From: Cerioporus squamosus
Lineage: Eukaryota; Basidiomycota; Agaricomycetes; Polyporales; Polyporaceae
Assembly: GCA_022592435.1 (NCBI GenBank)
Contig: JABYQS010000004.1
Span: 248,001 to 312,000, forward strand
Reading direction: 5' to 3'
DNA: 64,000 nucleotides
Shown here piece after piece: positions 24,352 to 37,406 of the stretch. Under the pieces are notes generated by a model, which had not been told where the DNA came from, did not search any database, and worked only from the letters and a program-made list of their open reading frames with translations. A program made the translations under genes and the position numbers. Numbering within the stretch: position 1 is the first letter of the stretch; every line of letters starts with the position of its first letter.

Positions 24352-27300
24352 ATGCCTGAGGGAACCGACGCCTCTACCTTTTCGGGTAGCCCACCCGACG
24401 CGCCTACAGCTACTGAGCCCACGTCTGGCGATAGCGGGATCCGTGATATCCTCGCTGTTGCCGATCAAGTCCTCTCTCTCGAACGGAAACATGCAACTCA
24501 AAAGTCTGACAACGACGAGGCGCTGGAGTGGCATGAGGTCATCGAGTTGCAGGCCTTCAGTGAACGGAAGGCTTGGATAGAGGAGAAAACCAAGGTGCGC
24601 ACCTACAGTGCAGGAGGTGCGGCCGCGGCATTCATGGATTCGACCGCAGTTTCTTGAGCAACTTCCTCCGATCGAGGTTTTCACCGGGCTCGATGCCGTG
24701 CGCGCATCTGCGACGGAGGTCCCCGGGCTCCCTTCTCGGGCTCAGCTGCAGGCATGGCGAGAAGAACATGACAGAATTGAGAAGGAGACAGAGATATTCG
24801 ATTCTGGGGAGCTCAGAAAGCTCAAGAAGTTCACCAAAGGTACGTGTGGCGACATTCATTCCCAATCCCCACAAAGTAATGGGATTCCTCCCGTAAAGCC
24901 GCGGCTCAGCGCAACCTCTCCCCGGCGGATACTGACCTCATCGAGATCACCTTGACGACCATCTATGCGCTCGACAAGCTCCTACACCTTCTCCGTGACC
25001 GGTCGGACAACCTGGACCTTCTCGGTGTCAGGCTTACTTGGGAGGAAAGGAGAATTGCCGCATGGATGGACCTGCACAAGCTACTTGATGACCTTCGCAC
25101 CTTCCTGTCTACTCGCGCCCGATGGTCACCTGCCGTGTACGAGACTCTGGAACCGGACGACCCCAGCCCGGGAGAGTATACTCCAGAGCGTACTCCGAAG
25201 AGACGTGGTTCTATTGTTTCGATGACCTCCGAATCGTCTCGGGCTTCTATACCTGGCTTCTCCCGTGGTGCCCGGTTCAAGCTAGCGGAGGCACTGTCTC
25301 AGGAGGCAGCTCAGTTTGCCAGCCGAACGTCCTCCCTCCGACATACGAGGATCGCGCTCGCCGGGAAAGCTCTTGATAAACTTATCGACGATAGCCGGAA
25401 GCCCGTCCCCGATGAGCTTTTGGATGAGCAAGACAAGTTAGAGAACGAGGGTATCACTGAGATGGAAGATATAGGCAAGTTCGTCATGCAAATGGTCATG
25501 CAGTGGAAGAAGTGAGTCTCGATACGGCGGGCTTCGGAATGCAGACTCACGCCTTGCCAGGGCTGACGAATTTTACGTCGAAACACTCAAGGACAAATCT
25601 GACGCGCAGACTCTACTCGAGGAGATCGAGGTGGCGAAGCTCGGTCATCCTACAGGTCGTCAGGACGCCAGCTTCATGTCTCGGACTAACGTACTCAACA
25701 AACGATTGCTACTGAGGGGCAACCCGGCACATTCTCCTATGTTCCCGAAGCCGGAACACCGTCACTTCCCCGATCAGGCCGGGTTCACGGACGCTCTCGT
25801 CCAGCAGCTTTCGTCGGAGATGGCCTCGGCGTTGCAGCAGGTGAGAAAGGCGGAGCAGTGCGCCAAGGAGTATCACGCCTCTTTGGAGGTGGTCAGGCAG
25901 GTGGAGGCTGTATGCAAGTCCGCTTCCGAGTTATCTTCCAGACTCCAGTCGATCACCGACCGCTTGGAGAATGGCACCACGAATGGCGAGGGCAGTCCAC
26001 CCGACTTGTCTACAGAGGCTTGTCTTGATAGTACCCAACATTCCCTGTTCTTATCGCTCTTCCCGTCCCTCGTACAAGAGCTGCAGAAAGCGAACGACGA
26101 GGCTGGGCCGGTCCTTTCAAGCGCTCGAGCCGCCCTTCTCCACTTGGACTTCCCCGGGGTTGATCCCCAGTTCAAGGCCGCCTCTATCGCGACAATCGAT
26201 GCACTCGAATCTAGTCGAGCCGCGGCCATTCGTGCGAAGGACTCGGTGGCCTCTCGTATCACGACACTCAATCAGGTTCGGAAGATCTGGTCCGCTGTAG
26301 ACCTACTCTTCCACGAGACGGACGACGTGAGGGACGAGATAGTCGACGCCATGTCTCGTCAAATGTGGCGTCAACAGGTTCGTCACGAAGCACCGCCTAC
26401 CCCGGACAGCCCTACCACGAGCCTTCCTGCTGTGTCCATCTCGCCAGCGGAAGTTCTGGACCGGCTCGCACTGATTCGGGGGCGGATCACCCAGGATGTC
26501 TCCTCTCCGCTTTCTACCTTGAACCTGTCCATTAACCCCGCGTTACGAACGTATCTCATCAACTCCTCATCCGCTCTCGAGGCGTTCTTAAACACGACCA
26601 GCGACGCGGCGAAATTCTGGGAGGCGGTACAGAAGCAGGCGACCATGATGGGCACCGTCCGGGATGAGGTTCACTCGTTCCAGATCAGCATCGAGGAGCT
26701 TAAGCTCCGCTACGACAAGGCTGCCCAGGACGTTTTCGCGGGGAGCCTAGATGAAGACTCTATCGCAGAGGCGGAGGGCACGCTTACCGGAGACCTCGAT
26801 GCTACGCGATCCAAGGTCCAGGCATTCTTGAACGAGCTTCCTCGTCGCATTCCCTTTGTCGACGAGGCCAAGGTCGTCAACGCCACGGAGCGGTCAACGC
26901 CCAAGCGTCGAGCATCCATGGGGGGCAACTTCAACCTGAATACCATTCAGCAGGCGGCTCAGCCGAGCCTCCCCTTCGATCCCGCTGCTCTTGATAAGGG
27001 TGTGCGCACAGATTCGAACACCTACAGCATGATGCTGTCAGGTGCGCTCAAGGCGCTCGAGTCGAAGGCCGACTACTTCCAGTTGGCGAAGAAGGCGCAT
27101 GCTGTCGACCGAGCACTAGCCTCTCTCGCGGACCCCCTCGCCCAGGCGGCCGACGCTATAGCGTCCATCCAAGCGGCACTGAACCAAGGAGACGAGCGGC
27201 TTTCTTCGGAACGTCTAGCGGAGCTTTCTACGTCTCTAGAAGAGGTCGCCGCGACCCATGAGGCCTCCCTGCACCGTGCTCATTCCCCGGTACAGAAGGC

Positions 27301-30051
27301 ATTGCACGCACTGCGCTCGAGCACGGTCACCTCGGAGGTTGGGGCACGAGACGCTGTCATTTCTGCCCGTCAGAAGGCCGTGGAGAATGCCGATGGTCAA
27401 GTCGGGTCGTGGAGGAAGGGCATCGTCAGCCTGAAGCAGCAGATCGTCGACGCACAGAAGGCTGAGTTGCATCGTCTCGCCGAAGTGACGCGGTTCCGGG
27501 AGGAGCAGGAACGGTTGGAGGCCGAGGCTGAGGCTCTCCGCGCTCGGGAGGCCGCCGCCGCCGCCGAGGCAGAACGTCTAGAGGCCTTGGAGCGCGCGAG
27601 GCTCGAGCGCGAGAAGGCGGAGGCAGAAGATAGGCAGAGGAGAGAGCAAGAGAGGGCTGAGGCCGAGGAGCGCGAGAGACGCGAGAAGGCGGCAGCAGAG
27701 GAGAGGGCCAGGCGAGAGAAGGAGGAGGCCGAGGAGAGGGAGAGGCACGCAAGGGCTGAAGCTGAGGAGAAAGCAAAACTTGAACGTGAGAGAGAGAGAG
27801 AGGAGAGAGACAGGCTCGAAAGGGAGAGGCTGGAGAGGGAGGCGGCAGAGGCAGAAGAGCGTGAGAGGGCTGAAGCTGAGGAACGTGAGCGCCAGGCTGC
27901 AGCAGAGCGTGCCCTGCGCGAGGAGGAGGAGAGGCAGAGATTGGAAGCATTGCGCCTGGCTGAGGAATCAGCGATCCTCGACAGCCCGCTTGAGACGGTC
28001 GATGAGGTCAGTTTCGCAGTATCTGAAAGTGACGGTGAGTGGTTCGAAACGTCAAGTACTGGGCTTAGCTGACGAAGTAGGTTATCTGATAGACATCTTC
28101 TCCATACGCACGTCGTCTGCGGCAACGGGGCTAAGCCCAGAGATGAGCTCGCTGAGCTCGCTAATATTCTCTTTCCGCAAGCGTCTTCGGTCCATCGGGA
28201 TAAACGAGGCTGCCAGGCCCAATGCACGCGGCAGCAGCTCCTTGCCTGAAGACGACACTCGGAAGACCATGGAGCAGGCATTCATCGCGCTGTCAAAGGA
28301 GGTTGCGGCCCTTCCCGCGTCTGTATCTGATGAGCCGGTTGTCGACGCGGATCTGCGGTCTCTCCGGAGCGAGATATCAGCATCAAGGGAGATGTTGGCG
28401 AGGGTCCACCAGCTCGCTGACTTCGGTCTTCTCCTGCGTGACTGTGACGAAGCTCTCAGCGACCTACTCGAGCACATCGACAGCTATCCCTCCCCGCCAA
28501 TTGGACCTCTTTCGGCCCCCCACGCATCCAACCATTCTCTTCCCCCCGAAGAGCAACTGTCCGCACGCCTCGCGTTCACCCGTGAAGTCCTGTCTCGTAT
28601 GAAGACCCTCGCGCGGTCTCTGTCGGACGATCCTAGGGTCCCAGCTGAACACGAACGCATCCTACAGACATGGACTGAGCTCGAAGCGATGGCACTCGAC
28701 CGCATCAACGGGCAGAAATCTCGTCCCGCAAGCGTCATCAGCTCCGGCCGTAGCAGTCGCGCTTCCGTCATCAAGAGCTCATCGCATTCGAGTGTCGCCA
28801 GTAGTCCACGCATACGGGCAAGCTTGGATGTTGCTCGGCCGCGACAGAGTCTCGACAAGAAGGGCAGCTTCTCCAAGCTATCTGCGTCTCCTGGCAAATT
28901 CCTCGCGCCGCCTCCCCCCATCCCCACGGCTGCTCGTCGTGCTGCCTCAGGCTCGTCGGTAAACACCGGGGCACACACACGGAGCTCTAGCCGAATGTCT
29001 GTTGCGTCCTCCCGCTCTGTCTCGGGTCCTCTGTCCAGCTCCGGCGGGAGCTCGTCATCACTCTTCGGGACGACGTTCTCGTCAAGACAACGTACTAGCA
29101 GTGTTACCTCGAATGCGTCGTCGATGGTGACTCCGCCCATGATGAAGCGTCCTCTACCCTCGACGTCTGCGTCTCGCCCACGAGCGCAGACGGGGACTCG
29201 GACCAGCTCTCCTGCGTTCTCCGACGCGTCCTTCTCGCAAGGCAGGTCGAGTCTGAATCTGTCGCGTCCTCCAACGTCGATCGGAAGTTGGGGACGAGCA
29301 CCGCGACTATCGTTCACCGCCAAGTCGAAGTCGCCACCTGTAGTTCGTAGTCCGCCGCAGCGCCCTGCCAGGAAACCGTACGTTGCGAACCCCAAGAACA
29401 AGCTGGATGTCGCTGTTGGCGATGTCGTCAACAGGCTCCCAGTCGATATCAAGATTGAGCTCGTGGCTGACACATGGAAAGATCAGAGCGGCAAGTATTG
29501 GATTGGCGATACAGATCCAAAGCTCTGTTTCTGCCGCATCTTGCGATCGCAGACGGTTATGGTTCGTGTCGGCGGTGGCTGGCAAGAGTTGTCCAGGTGG
29601 GTAGCATGTGTGCTCCTCATTCCCTCAGCTTGGCTGGCTCTTACACGTGCTTGTCAGGTTCATTCAGGACCACTTTGCGGACGCATTCCGTCTGATACCT
29701 GACGCTTCTCCACCACGTATGGGTGCTCGGGAAGAGAAATGGATCAGCTCAACGACGCTCGGCCAAGCAGGAGAGGCTTTCTCTCCGATGGCACCACCCA
29801 AGACGCCGGAACCTAAGAGCCCATACCTGCCCTCATTCGCATTGTCGACGCCGAACGGAACGAGCCCCCAATCTCTCAAGACCTCTCCTTCCCCTGGCTC
29901 CCCTTTGCACGCGTTGCAGTTCATCCGGCGCGCCGACATGGAGGGTCTCTCTTACCGGCCCGAGACGCCAACACGCTCGACACGCAGCGGGGCGTCGTCC
30001 GTGCTGAATACCCCTGCACGTCACCACCCTCAGCCCGCGTGGCGACCGTGA
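24352..30051 (+). CDS. Giant GAR (Gas2-related) domain protein with long coiled coil, probable microtubule-associated factor
   Basis: Exons: 24352-24594, 24650-24839, 24899-25511, 25561-28034, 28081-29596, 29658-30051; 1,809 residues. Helical, spectrin-like sequence fills residues 1-970. A highly charged Glu/Arg/Ala single helix or coiled coil lies at about 980-1150. A Ser/Arg/Pro-rich basic linker covers about 1370-1600. A GAR domain lies at about 1612-1690 (GDVVNRLPVDIKIELVADTW, DPKLCFCRILRSQTVMVRVG, GGWQELSRF). GAR domains bind microtubules in animal spectraplakins and Gas2 proteins; in this protein the role is inference. The tail is Ser/Pro-rich with possible CDK sites. Helical repeats plus C-terminal GAR recall the end of spectraplakins, without EF-hands or actin-binding domains. 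The acceptor at 28080 is preferred to the one at 28068, which would leave a 34-nt intron. Confidence 0.82.
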
Positions 30052-30825
30052 CCGTGATGAACTTATTGTGTCTCTCTGCGTCTCGTGTTGTCTGTGCCTA
30101 CATACTGTCTAGTGTTCGCCTACTGTTAGATTGCATGTTGCATATTGCTGTGCGTTACTCTCCCATCATGGCATTGGTTCGTATCGTTCCATCTCAGTAT
30201 CTGCATGGACCATCCCACTGTTACAAGTTGATTTGCCCTTTCAGTAGAGCATCTTACCGTACCGTACGAAGTTGACCCGTTGACGATGGTTCCGCTCAGA
30301 ACAGTATTTAATGACGTTGATGTTGTTAGCTTGTACGTCTTGATTATGACCTCTACGCATACACTACTTAGCTGAACTTAGCTGCCGGACACTGAATTCT
30401 CTGTCTTACTTAGTACCGCTGTCGATGTGTTGGCAATAACATCTGAACACTCGTGGCTGAGGAATAATATCGCAAGTGATGCATTACGAACCACAGCGAA
30501 GGAATAACGGTCACTACCTACGAATAATACAATACAGAAGAACAAGCTAGTATCTACAAGCACTAGGCGAGAGAGAACCAAAACTAACAGACGGATCCAA
30601 GTGCGAAGAAATACGTAGCCAGTCGTGAAGTCTATCGTGAGAGCAGGAGTAGATCGATAAATGAATCGTCCCCGCGCATCCTGTGTGCGCACATACCCTC
30701 CAACAGCGCACCATATGCGTGCATGTGCTCCTCTCCACACGTCCGTATCCATCCTCCATCCATGATCATGCGCGAAACCGGTAACGAGAGGAGCCGGACC
30801 TCTAACAAGACGTCGAGCGCAGGAC
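30052..30825. other. Convergent intergenic region
   Basis: 3' flanks of the GAR-domain gene and of the CBM48 gene. AT-rich compared with the surrounding genes. No gene recognised. Confidence 0.45.
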
Positions 30826-32211
30826 TTACGACGACGACGACTCCTTTTTGGAATGCGAGAAGACATCCTTGAGCTTGCCAAACATGCTCGTCCGCCGCTT
30901 CTGGCGCTGCGAGCCCGCGAAGCGGCTGGAGACTGAATCTTTCCCATTCCCGTTCCCGTTCGCCACCTTGTCCTTCACCCCGAGCTCGCTGGCGCCCGAC
31001 TCAACGGACGACCGCCCGCGCGAATGCCGCGAAGACAGCGACGGGAAGCGCATCTTCTTCTCCTTCGTGGGCGTTGTAGCCTTTTCGGCCCCGTTTGTAG
31101 CGGGCTTCGGCGACTCGGGAGCCGTTGCGGGTTTGGGGCTCTCGGATGTGCCGTTCACTGCGACGGCCTTGTCCTCAGCGGCGGAGACACCATTCGTCGC
31201 GGGCTCCGCCTCGGAGGTCCCGTTGACGGCTGTAGGCTCGTGCGTGGAGGGCTTCTCTTCAGCGGCGGCGGGTTCAGGGGCGGGAACGACAGCAGTCTCA
31301 GCAGTCGTGCTGCCTTCGACTACCAAAGTTTCGAGTGGCTTGGATTCGGAGACATCTGCGACCGGCGCGGTCGTAGAGTCACTGGGCGGCTCGTTGGAGA
31401 GGGGGAGAACAGGGACAGGAACTTGAGGCGCAACGGGAACTGGCTCGGAGGGCAAGACAGCCTCGTTTGTGACCTCAACGGCTGCAGGGTCGGACTCTGA
31501 GGGTTCAGGAGCCGGAGTGGGCTCAGCAGGAGCATCCTACATCGACGACGGTCAGTTAGTCGCCAAAATCCATGACCGTAGCTGACGCACCTCAGTCACA
31601 GGAGTCTCCGCAGGAGTTTCAGCCGTACCAGGCGCGAGTGCCTCAACCATGCTCACTGCTGCCTGCTTCGCAGTCTCCACGATGCCATTCACGGCACCAA
31701 CTGTAGTGGTCTCCTCTGGAGTAGTCACGGTCTTCTCGTCGGTCTCGGTCTCGGTCTCGGTTTCCGGTGCGACTGCCGGGGCTGGAGCGGGCTCAGGTTC
31801 AGGGCGTGCGGGGACACGCAGAACGTTGTTCAGGTTGCCCGCGGGGTCGAGTTCGGTTGCTTGCTCGTCAGTAGTGGTCCAGCGGCCATCGACGATGTAC
31901 TTGTAGGTGACCTTCTCGCCCCACGGAAGCTTGACTGTTCCTTCAAAAGTGCCGCTAGGCGTTTTGGTGAGGGGGTGCGAACATGACCACTGCAAATGAC
32001 GTGTTGGTGAGCCAGGGATCGCGCGCGGTGCATCCGCTCATGCGGGATGCGACTGGATGGGACCTACGCTGTCGAAAGAGCCAGTGACAATGACGTTGGA
32101 GGCGTCGGGGTGCGGCCTGCAAGTTCGAAAAAGGCGTCAATGCAACAGTCGCGATCGAGGATCGCTGTTGTGAACTGACCAGCGGAAGGTTGCTTCGTAG
32201 AATTCGGACAT
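30826..32211 (-). CDS. CBM48/AMPK1-glycogen-binding domain protein, CRP1/MDG1-like
   Basis: Exons: 32211-32180, 32116-32068, 31989-31591, 31536-30826; 396 residues. The N-terminal 85 residues form a CBM48 (E-set) domain of the AMPK-beta type: EATFRWPHPDASNVIVTGSF followed by SWS, then WGEKVTYKYIVDGRWTTTDE and DPAGNLNNVL. The remainder is low-complexity, rich in Ala, Pro, Glu and Thr (EPEPAPAPAVAPETETETET), with a basic C-terminus (KEKKMRFPSLSSRHSRGRSS; GKLKDVFSHSKKESSSS). This architecture matches yeast Crp1 and Mdg1, which have been linked to cruciform DNA binding and pheromone signalling. Function here is not shown. Divergent from EFM6. Confidence 0.82.
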
Positions 32212-32676
32212 TATGGTTCGTGTGAGTCGTAACGGTAGATAATGAAAGACGATAGATGGTGGGGGGCGGAGGAGGTAGCGCAGCTGGCGCAACAAGCTGG
32301 CAGCAGGAAGGAGGTTGAGATCAGGAGGTGGGGCGAATGCCGCGGCCGTATGGTCAGCACGGGCGGGCGCTAGAGGCAATGTCGGGCTTGGACTCACCGC
32401 GGACGCTGTGTGCGACGAGGAGGTGGTGGTGGGGGATGAGAGGAACGACGAGGACGACGAGGGCGAAGATAAAGCCGCCGCGTGAGAGTCGCTTCCGATA
32501 GGCAGGAGACTGCTATGCGAGGGTTTGGGCTTCTGATCTGCGCCCGAACGATGGTCTCATTCAATGAGACGCGTGCGGCATGCATACGCGGCAATCCTCG
32601 TGTCGCCGCTCTGGACCCCGCCACCGCGACGCACGCTCTCCTCATCCTCACCCCACTTCGTAGCCTCGAGGCAGCC
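32212..32676. other. Divergent intergenic region CRP1-like/EFM6
   Basis: Shared upstream region. A plus-strand frame continues upstream of the EFM6 start to an ATG at 32551, so part of this stretch may be coding if that ATG is used. Confidence 0.4.
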
Positions 32677-33649
32677 ATGCCCCGCGATGTGCTCGATCTC
32701 GCGCTCGAGGAGCACCTCGACGAGCTCGACCCCCTCCGCCATCTACGCGAGGACGACTCCGACGAAGACGGCGCGGCGCACCTTGTCCCCGTCCAGCCGC
32801 CGTCAATACGCAATCAATCTATTGAGCTTGCCTTCCATGCGTCCATCGACACCTTCCTGCACCCATCATCATAAAACTGTCGGTCGACGCGTCGCCTGGG
32901 TGCGGAGGCATCGCATGGCCGGCAGGCGAGGTTCGTGCGCGCGCCCTCTTCCGACATTCACCGGGATGCGATCGTCGTTATGTCAGGTCCTGGGAAGCTA
33001 CATCGCGCGCAAGAGCTCTTTGCGAGGCAAGAACGTCCTTGAGCTGGGAAGCGGCACTGGCCTTGTCGGTCTCGTAGCTGGGGCACTCGGAGCGCACGTA
33101 TGGATCACGGACCAAGCGTGCGTCCATTGCTCTCCGTCTCTACTAGATCGTATAACGACCGTCAGCGTGCTAGCCCTCTCCTCGGTATCATGAAGCAAAA
33201 CACGTCGCTGAACCACCTGGCAAGCTGTGTTACTGTCACCGAGCTTAACTGGTCTTGTGTCCTGTTGCTGCAACTTTCCAGCCACCTGGCTCACACGTTC
33301 TTTCACCAGGGGTGGACCGATACCCGCAGACATACCAAAGCCTGACCTGATCCTGGCGGCGGACTGTGTCTACTTCGAACCCGCGTTCCCGCTTTTAGTT
33401 CACACACTGGCGGAACTAGTATCGGATCGATCTACGGAAGTCTTGTTTTGTTACAAGAAACGACGGAAGGTACCTACGTGACACCATCTAAGACTTGAAG
33501 CTTCATATCTTAACACGCTGTTTCAGGCCGACAAACGATTCTTCACCCTGCTGAAGAAAGAGTTCACTTGGGAGGAGGTCGCTGACGACCCAGAACGCCA
33601 AGTTTATGCGCGGGAGGCGATCTCTCTTCTTCGCCTATACCGCAAATGA
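32677..33649 (+). CDS. EFM6: METTL21-family protein-lysine methyltransferase EFM6, with one-base frame break in exon 1
   Basis: SAM-dependent lysine methyltransferase; the yeast homologue modifies elongation factor eEF1A. Exons: 32677-32930, 32987-33117, 33174-33251, 33310-33469, 33527-33649. Family landmarks: DASPGCGGIAWPAGEVL, motif I VLELGSGTGLVGLVAGALGA, the acidic ITDQAP, and the characteristic ILAADCVYFEPAFPLLVHTL with LFCYKKRRKADKRFF. Exon lengths sum to one base short of a multiple of three. The N-terminal part (PPSIRNQSIELAF) and the catalytic core are in different frames; the break is near 32858-32874, where the literal frame hits TAA at 32872. No intron can bridge this. Either one base is missing from the sequence or the gene is inactive. 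An upstream in-frame ATG at 32551 could extend the N-terminus. Confidence 0.82.
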
Positions 33650-34643
33650 AAGCTCGCATCCCGGCGGTGACTATCAAGAAATCTGTGCTCCGTCCCTCGC
33701 AGTCGAGGCAGCAGCGTGGCAGACGCCTTTGTCATTGGCAGATTTGTGTGCCTTCGATCGGGACGGAGATCCCGCATGTCGCGACTTTTCCACTATGCAA
33801 AGTCCGATATGGGTTTAGAATTGGTGCATAGAAGGGCTGCTCTTTTACTGACCAACCGCTGACTGTCACATACTGTGCTGTGTACTGTTTGCAAGTGAGA
33901 ATATCCGGCTGTTCAGTACTATCATCATGTATCATACCAATCCATGTCAGCACTCTGGTGTTGTGTTGCTTCTGACGGCGATCGTGTGGGCCACTCTCTC
34001 ACTGAAGCTATCGTGATAGGACTGCTGTACAGCCGATGCTCACAAGGAGCCTCCCGTATCCGCATGATCAATTGAGAATGTGGATGCTTGAACACAATGG
34101 CATTGCATGGTCCACTTCGATCATCCATGTGATGACGACAGTGCACTTGCACTTGCATCATGACTTGAAAGGGTCGCTGTGAGGATGTGAGAGGTTCACA
34201 AGAGTATCCTTTCTGTGGTTAACTTCTACTTCTATTGCACTTCTTGCGATATCGGACCACAGTCTTTCTGATAATTTATCCGAGTGTGTCGGTTCAAATC
34301 TGTATCTGACGTTCTCCTCTAAAGCTCTCGCCTCCTCCACGTAGGTGCAGCCATATGTCAGTATCATGTGTGGTGTGCGCTGAGTGTGCTTTGTAGGTGA
34401 GGGTCGACAGGAGCCAATCATCGCTCGGCAATTTCATCAGGTGACTCTCGGCCCTCTTCGGCCGGGGCGATTCATAGTCGACCCCACACTCCATATCGAG
34501 TCAGACATTTGCGACTGAGAGCAAGGTCGAGTCTATTTATTCAGCGTGTCTCTTCCTCTCGTACCTCCAGTCACCATCTCCCCCCTGCCCGCCCATACCC
34601 CAGCGAACCCACGTCCATACCAGCAAAAGCACAAAGCGCAACG
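33650..34643. other. Intergenic, no gene recognised
   Basis: About 1 kb upstream of LEU1 copy 1. No coding signal with conserved motifs; a TATTTATT stretch near 34533 is a possible TATA-like element for LEU1. Confidence 0.4.
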
Positions 34644-37406
34644 ATGCCCGCGCCTGTCGCACAGCCGAAGACGCTCTATGATAAGATCTGGGACGACCAT
34701 GTCATGTACGTCCATCTCGCTGCTGCGTGCACCAGTTGCAGAACAGTGTGTTGACCCGTATGGACCTCTTCGTGCAGAGATGTTGACGAGAACGGTCTTG
34801 CGCTCATCTACATCGATCGGTGTGTAGCATGCTGCGATGTAGGATGACATATGGAAGGATGCTTACTGGTGCGCGCGACCTACAGGCACTTGGTGCACGA
34901 GGTGACCAGTCCGCAGGCATTCGAGGGACTGTGGGTGTTCTTCCTTAATTCAGGCTCTGGGTCACTGAGTGTCCGTAATGTAGGCGCACTGCAGGCCGAC
35001 CCGTACGTCGTCCGGACTGCACTCTCGCTACAGTGGACCACAATATTCCGTGAGTATTCCCCTCACACCTATCACATTCCCATTTGTTCCTCCAATGGTT
35101 ACCGCCACCAACACGCGCTTCCTCTGGTCAACACGTCGAAGATATGGCCAGTTCTTACTAACTGAACGGTCAATAGGACCTCTTCGCGCAAGAACTTCAC
35201 AACTGTGTCAGACTTTGTCGTACAGCCAGACTCCCGTGCACAATGCACGACTCTCGAAGAGAACGTGAAGGCGTTCGGGCTTACCTACTTTGGCATGACC
35301 GATCGCCGACAAGGAATCGTCCACATCATTGGCCCAGAGGAGGGCTTCACTGTGAGTTACCTGTGATTCCGACCATAACTCTTGGCTGACGATCCTTCAG
35401 CTCCCCGGCATCACCTGCGTCTGCGGAGACTCACATACCTCCAGTACGTCCTTGCCGGCCTGAGACACTGTTCGTCGGACTGACTGTTGTGCAGCTCACG
35501 GAGCGTTCGGTTCCCTGGCGTTCGGTATCGGAACATCTGAAGTCGAGCACGTCTTGGCTACGCAGACTCTCCTCCAGAAGAAGGCCAAGAACATGCGGGT
35601 CACGGTTGAAGGCAAGCTGAACGAGGGCGTCACCTCCAAGGACGTCGTCCTTCACATCATTGGTGTCATTGGCACCGCTGGCGGGACGGGTTGCGTCATC
35701 GAGTTTGCAGGCAATGTCGTGCGCGGTTTCAGCATGGAGGCGCGCATGAGCATGTGCAACATGTCCATCGAGGGTGGTGCTCGCGCGGGCATGATCGCTC
35801 CTGACGAGATCACCTTCAACTACCTCCGCAATCGGCCCCTCGCACCGAAGGGTGAAGTCTGGGATCGCGCGGAGGCCTACTGGCGGACCTTGAAGACCGA
35901 CGAGGGCGCGAAGTTTGACATCGAGGTCAACATCCGTGCCGAGGACATCGTGCCCACGGTGACGTGGGGTACTTCCCCGCAAGACGTCGTCCCCATCACC
36001 GGCAAGGTCCCCGACCCTGCTAACTACGCGGATGCGAGCAAGCGTGCTGGTATTGAGCGCGCTCTGAAGTACATGGGTCTCACTCCGAACACCCCGATGG
36101 AGGAGGTCAAGATCGACAAGGTGTTCATCGGTTCATGCACTAACTCCCGTATCGAGGACCTCCGCTCCGCTGCGAAGATTATTCTCGCTGCAGGTCCCGA
36201 GGCCCACGTTGCTCCGGGCGTGTACGCAATGATCGTCCCGGGCTCTGGCTTGATCAAGCAGCAGGCTGAGGCCGAGGGTCTCGACGCTATCTTCAAGCGC
36301 GCTGGCTTTGACTGGCGCGAGGCGGGTTGCTCGATGTGCTTGGGCATGAACGAGGACCAGTTGTCACCGGGCGAGCGTTGCGCTTCGACGAGCAACCGCA
36401 ACTTCGAGGGTCGTCAAGGCCCGGGCGGTCGCACCCACCTCCTCAGTCCTGCCATGGCAGCTGCGGCAGCTCTGAACGGCAAGCTGACGGATGTTCGCAA
36501 ATACCTCGGGGCGGACGCGGAGGCGCAAATCGCTTCGGGCCCGAAGCTGAAGCTCGCTAGCCCAATCGAGTTCTTGACAGATCCTGTCCTGCCCCCACCC
36601 GAGCCCGCCACAGCCTCCGACGCTTCTGCTCCCGCGGTAGAGAAGCCGCTGCCGAACACGGAGTCTGCGTCCAAGGTCGCGAAGTTCACCGTTCTCAAGG
36701 GTATCGCTGCGCCGCTCCACATCGAGAACATCGATACGGACATGATCACGCCCGCGCGGTTCTTGAAGGTCCTGAAGCGTACGGGCTTGAAGAACGCGCT
36801 GTTCGCAAACATGCGATTCGGTCCGGACGGCCAGCCGACCGACTTCGTTCTCAACCGCGAACCGTACACTCACGCGAAGATCCTCGTCTGCGACAAGCAC
36901 AACTTCGGGTGTGGTAGCTCTCGTGAGCACGCTCCTTGGGCTCTGTACGTTCTCTTATATGCTCTACGTTCACTGCACATTCTGACCATCTTGCCTTTCA
37001 TAGGAAGGACTTCGGTATCCTGTGCGTCATCGCACCTAGTTTCGCCGACATCTTCAAGAACAACACAATGCAAAATGGCATGCTTCCCGTCACCCTCCCC
37101 ATCGAGCAGTGCGCCGAGCTTGCGGAGGAGGCCGAGCAGGGTCTCGAGCTGGAGGTCGACCTCGAGAAGCAAGAGGTCCGTCGCGCGAGTGGCAAGCCTG
37201 CGTTCCCCTTCACCGTCGATCCCTTCCGTCGGCACTGTCTGCTGAACGGCCTGGACGACATCGCGCTGACGCTGCAGAAGGCGGATAAGATCGAGGAGTT
37301 TGAGGTACGGAGGAGCCAGCTTTGGCCGTGGCTGGACGGGTTTGGGTACAAGGGGAAGAAGATCCCGGTGTCTGCGCCTAAGCAGGCGAAGAAGATGGAT
37401 TGGTGA
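34644..37406 (+). CDS. LEU1: 3-isopropylmalate dehydratase (LeuC-LeuD fusion), copy 1, intact
   Basis: Isomerises 2- to 3-isopropylmalate in leucine biosynthesis; a single-chain, [4Fe-4S] aconitase-family enzyme in fungi. Eight exons of 62, 42, 45, 66, 175, 43, 1450 and 403 nt (first 34644-34705, large exon 35495-36944, last 37004-37406) give 761 residues. The LeuC half has [15 protein letters not shown], the cluster-binding [16 protein letters not shown] and [13 protein letters not shown], and [19 protein letters not shown] Pro/Ala linker leads to the LeuD half with [48 protein letters not shown] and the end GPKQAKK-like tail. All exons are in frame. Followed 597 bases later by a second copy. 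Confidence 0.96.

Noticed and set aside
28035..28068. Acceptor TAG at 28068 for the intron in the GAR-domain gene
   Set aside because: Would leave a 34-nt intron, shorter than any other here; the acceptor at 28080 gives 46 nt and places a CTGAC branch-like site just upstream.
27397..28281. 294-codon Ser/Arg-rich open frame on the minus strand
   Set aside because: It is the antisense shadow of the Glu/Arg-rich coiled coil of the GAR-domain gene; the codon pattern of GAG/CGC repeats opens the opposite frame automatically.
32831..32930. An intron bridging the EFM6 frame break
   Set aside because: No GT donor with an AG acceptor before the conserved DASPGCGG block preserves both flanking protein segments.
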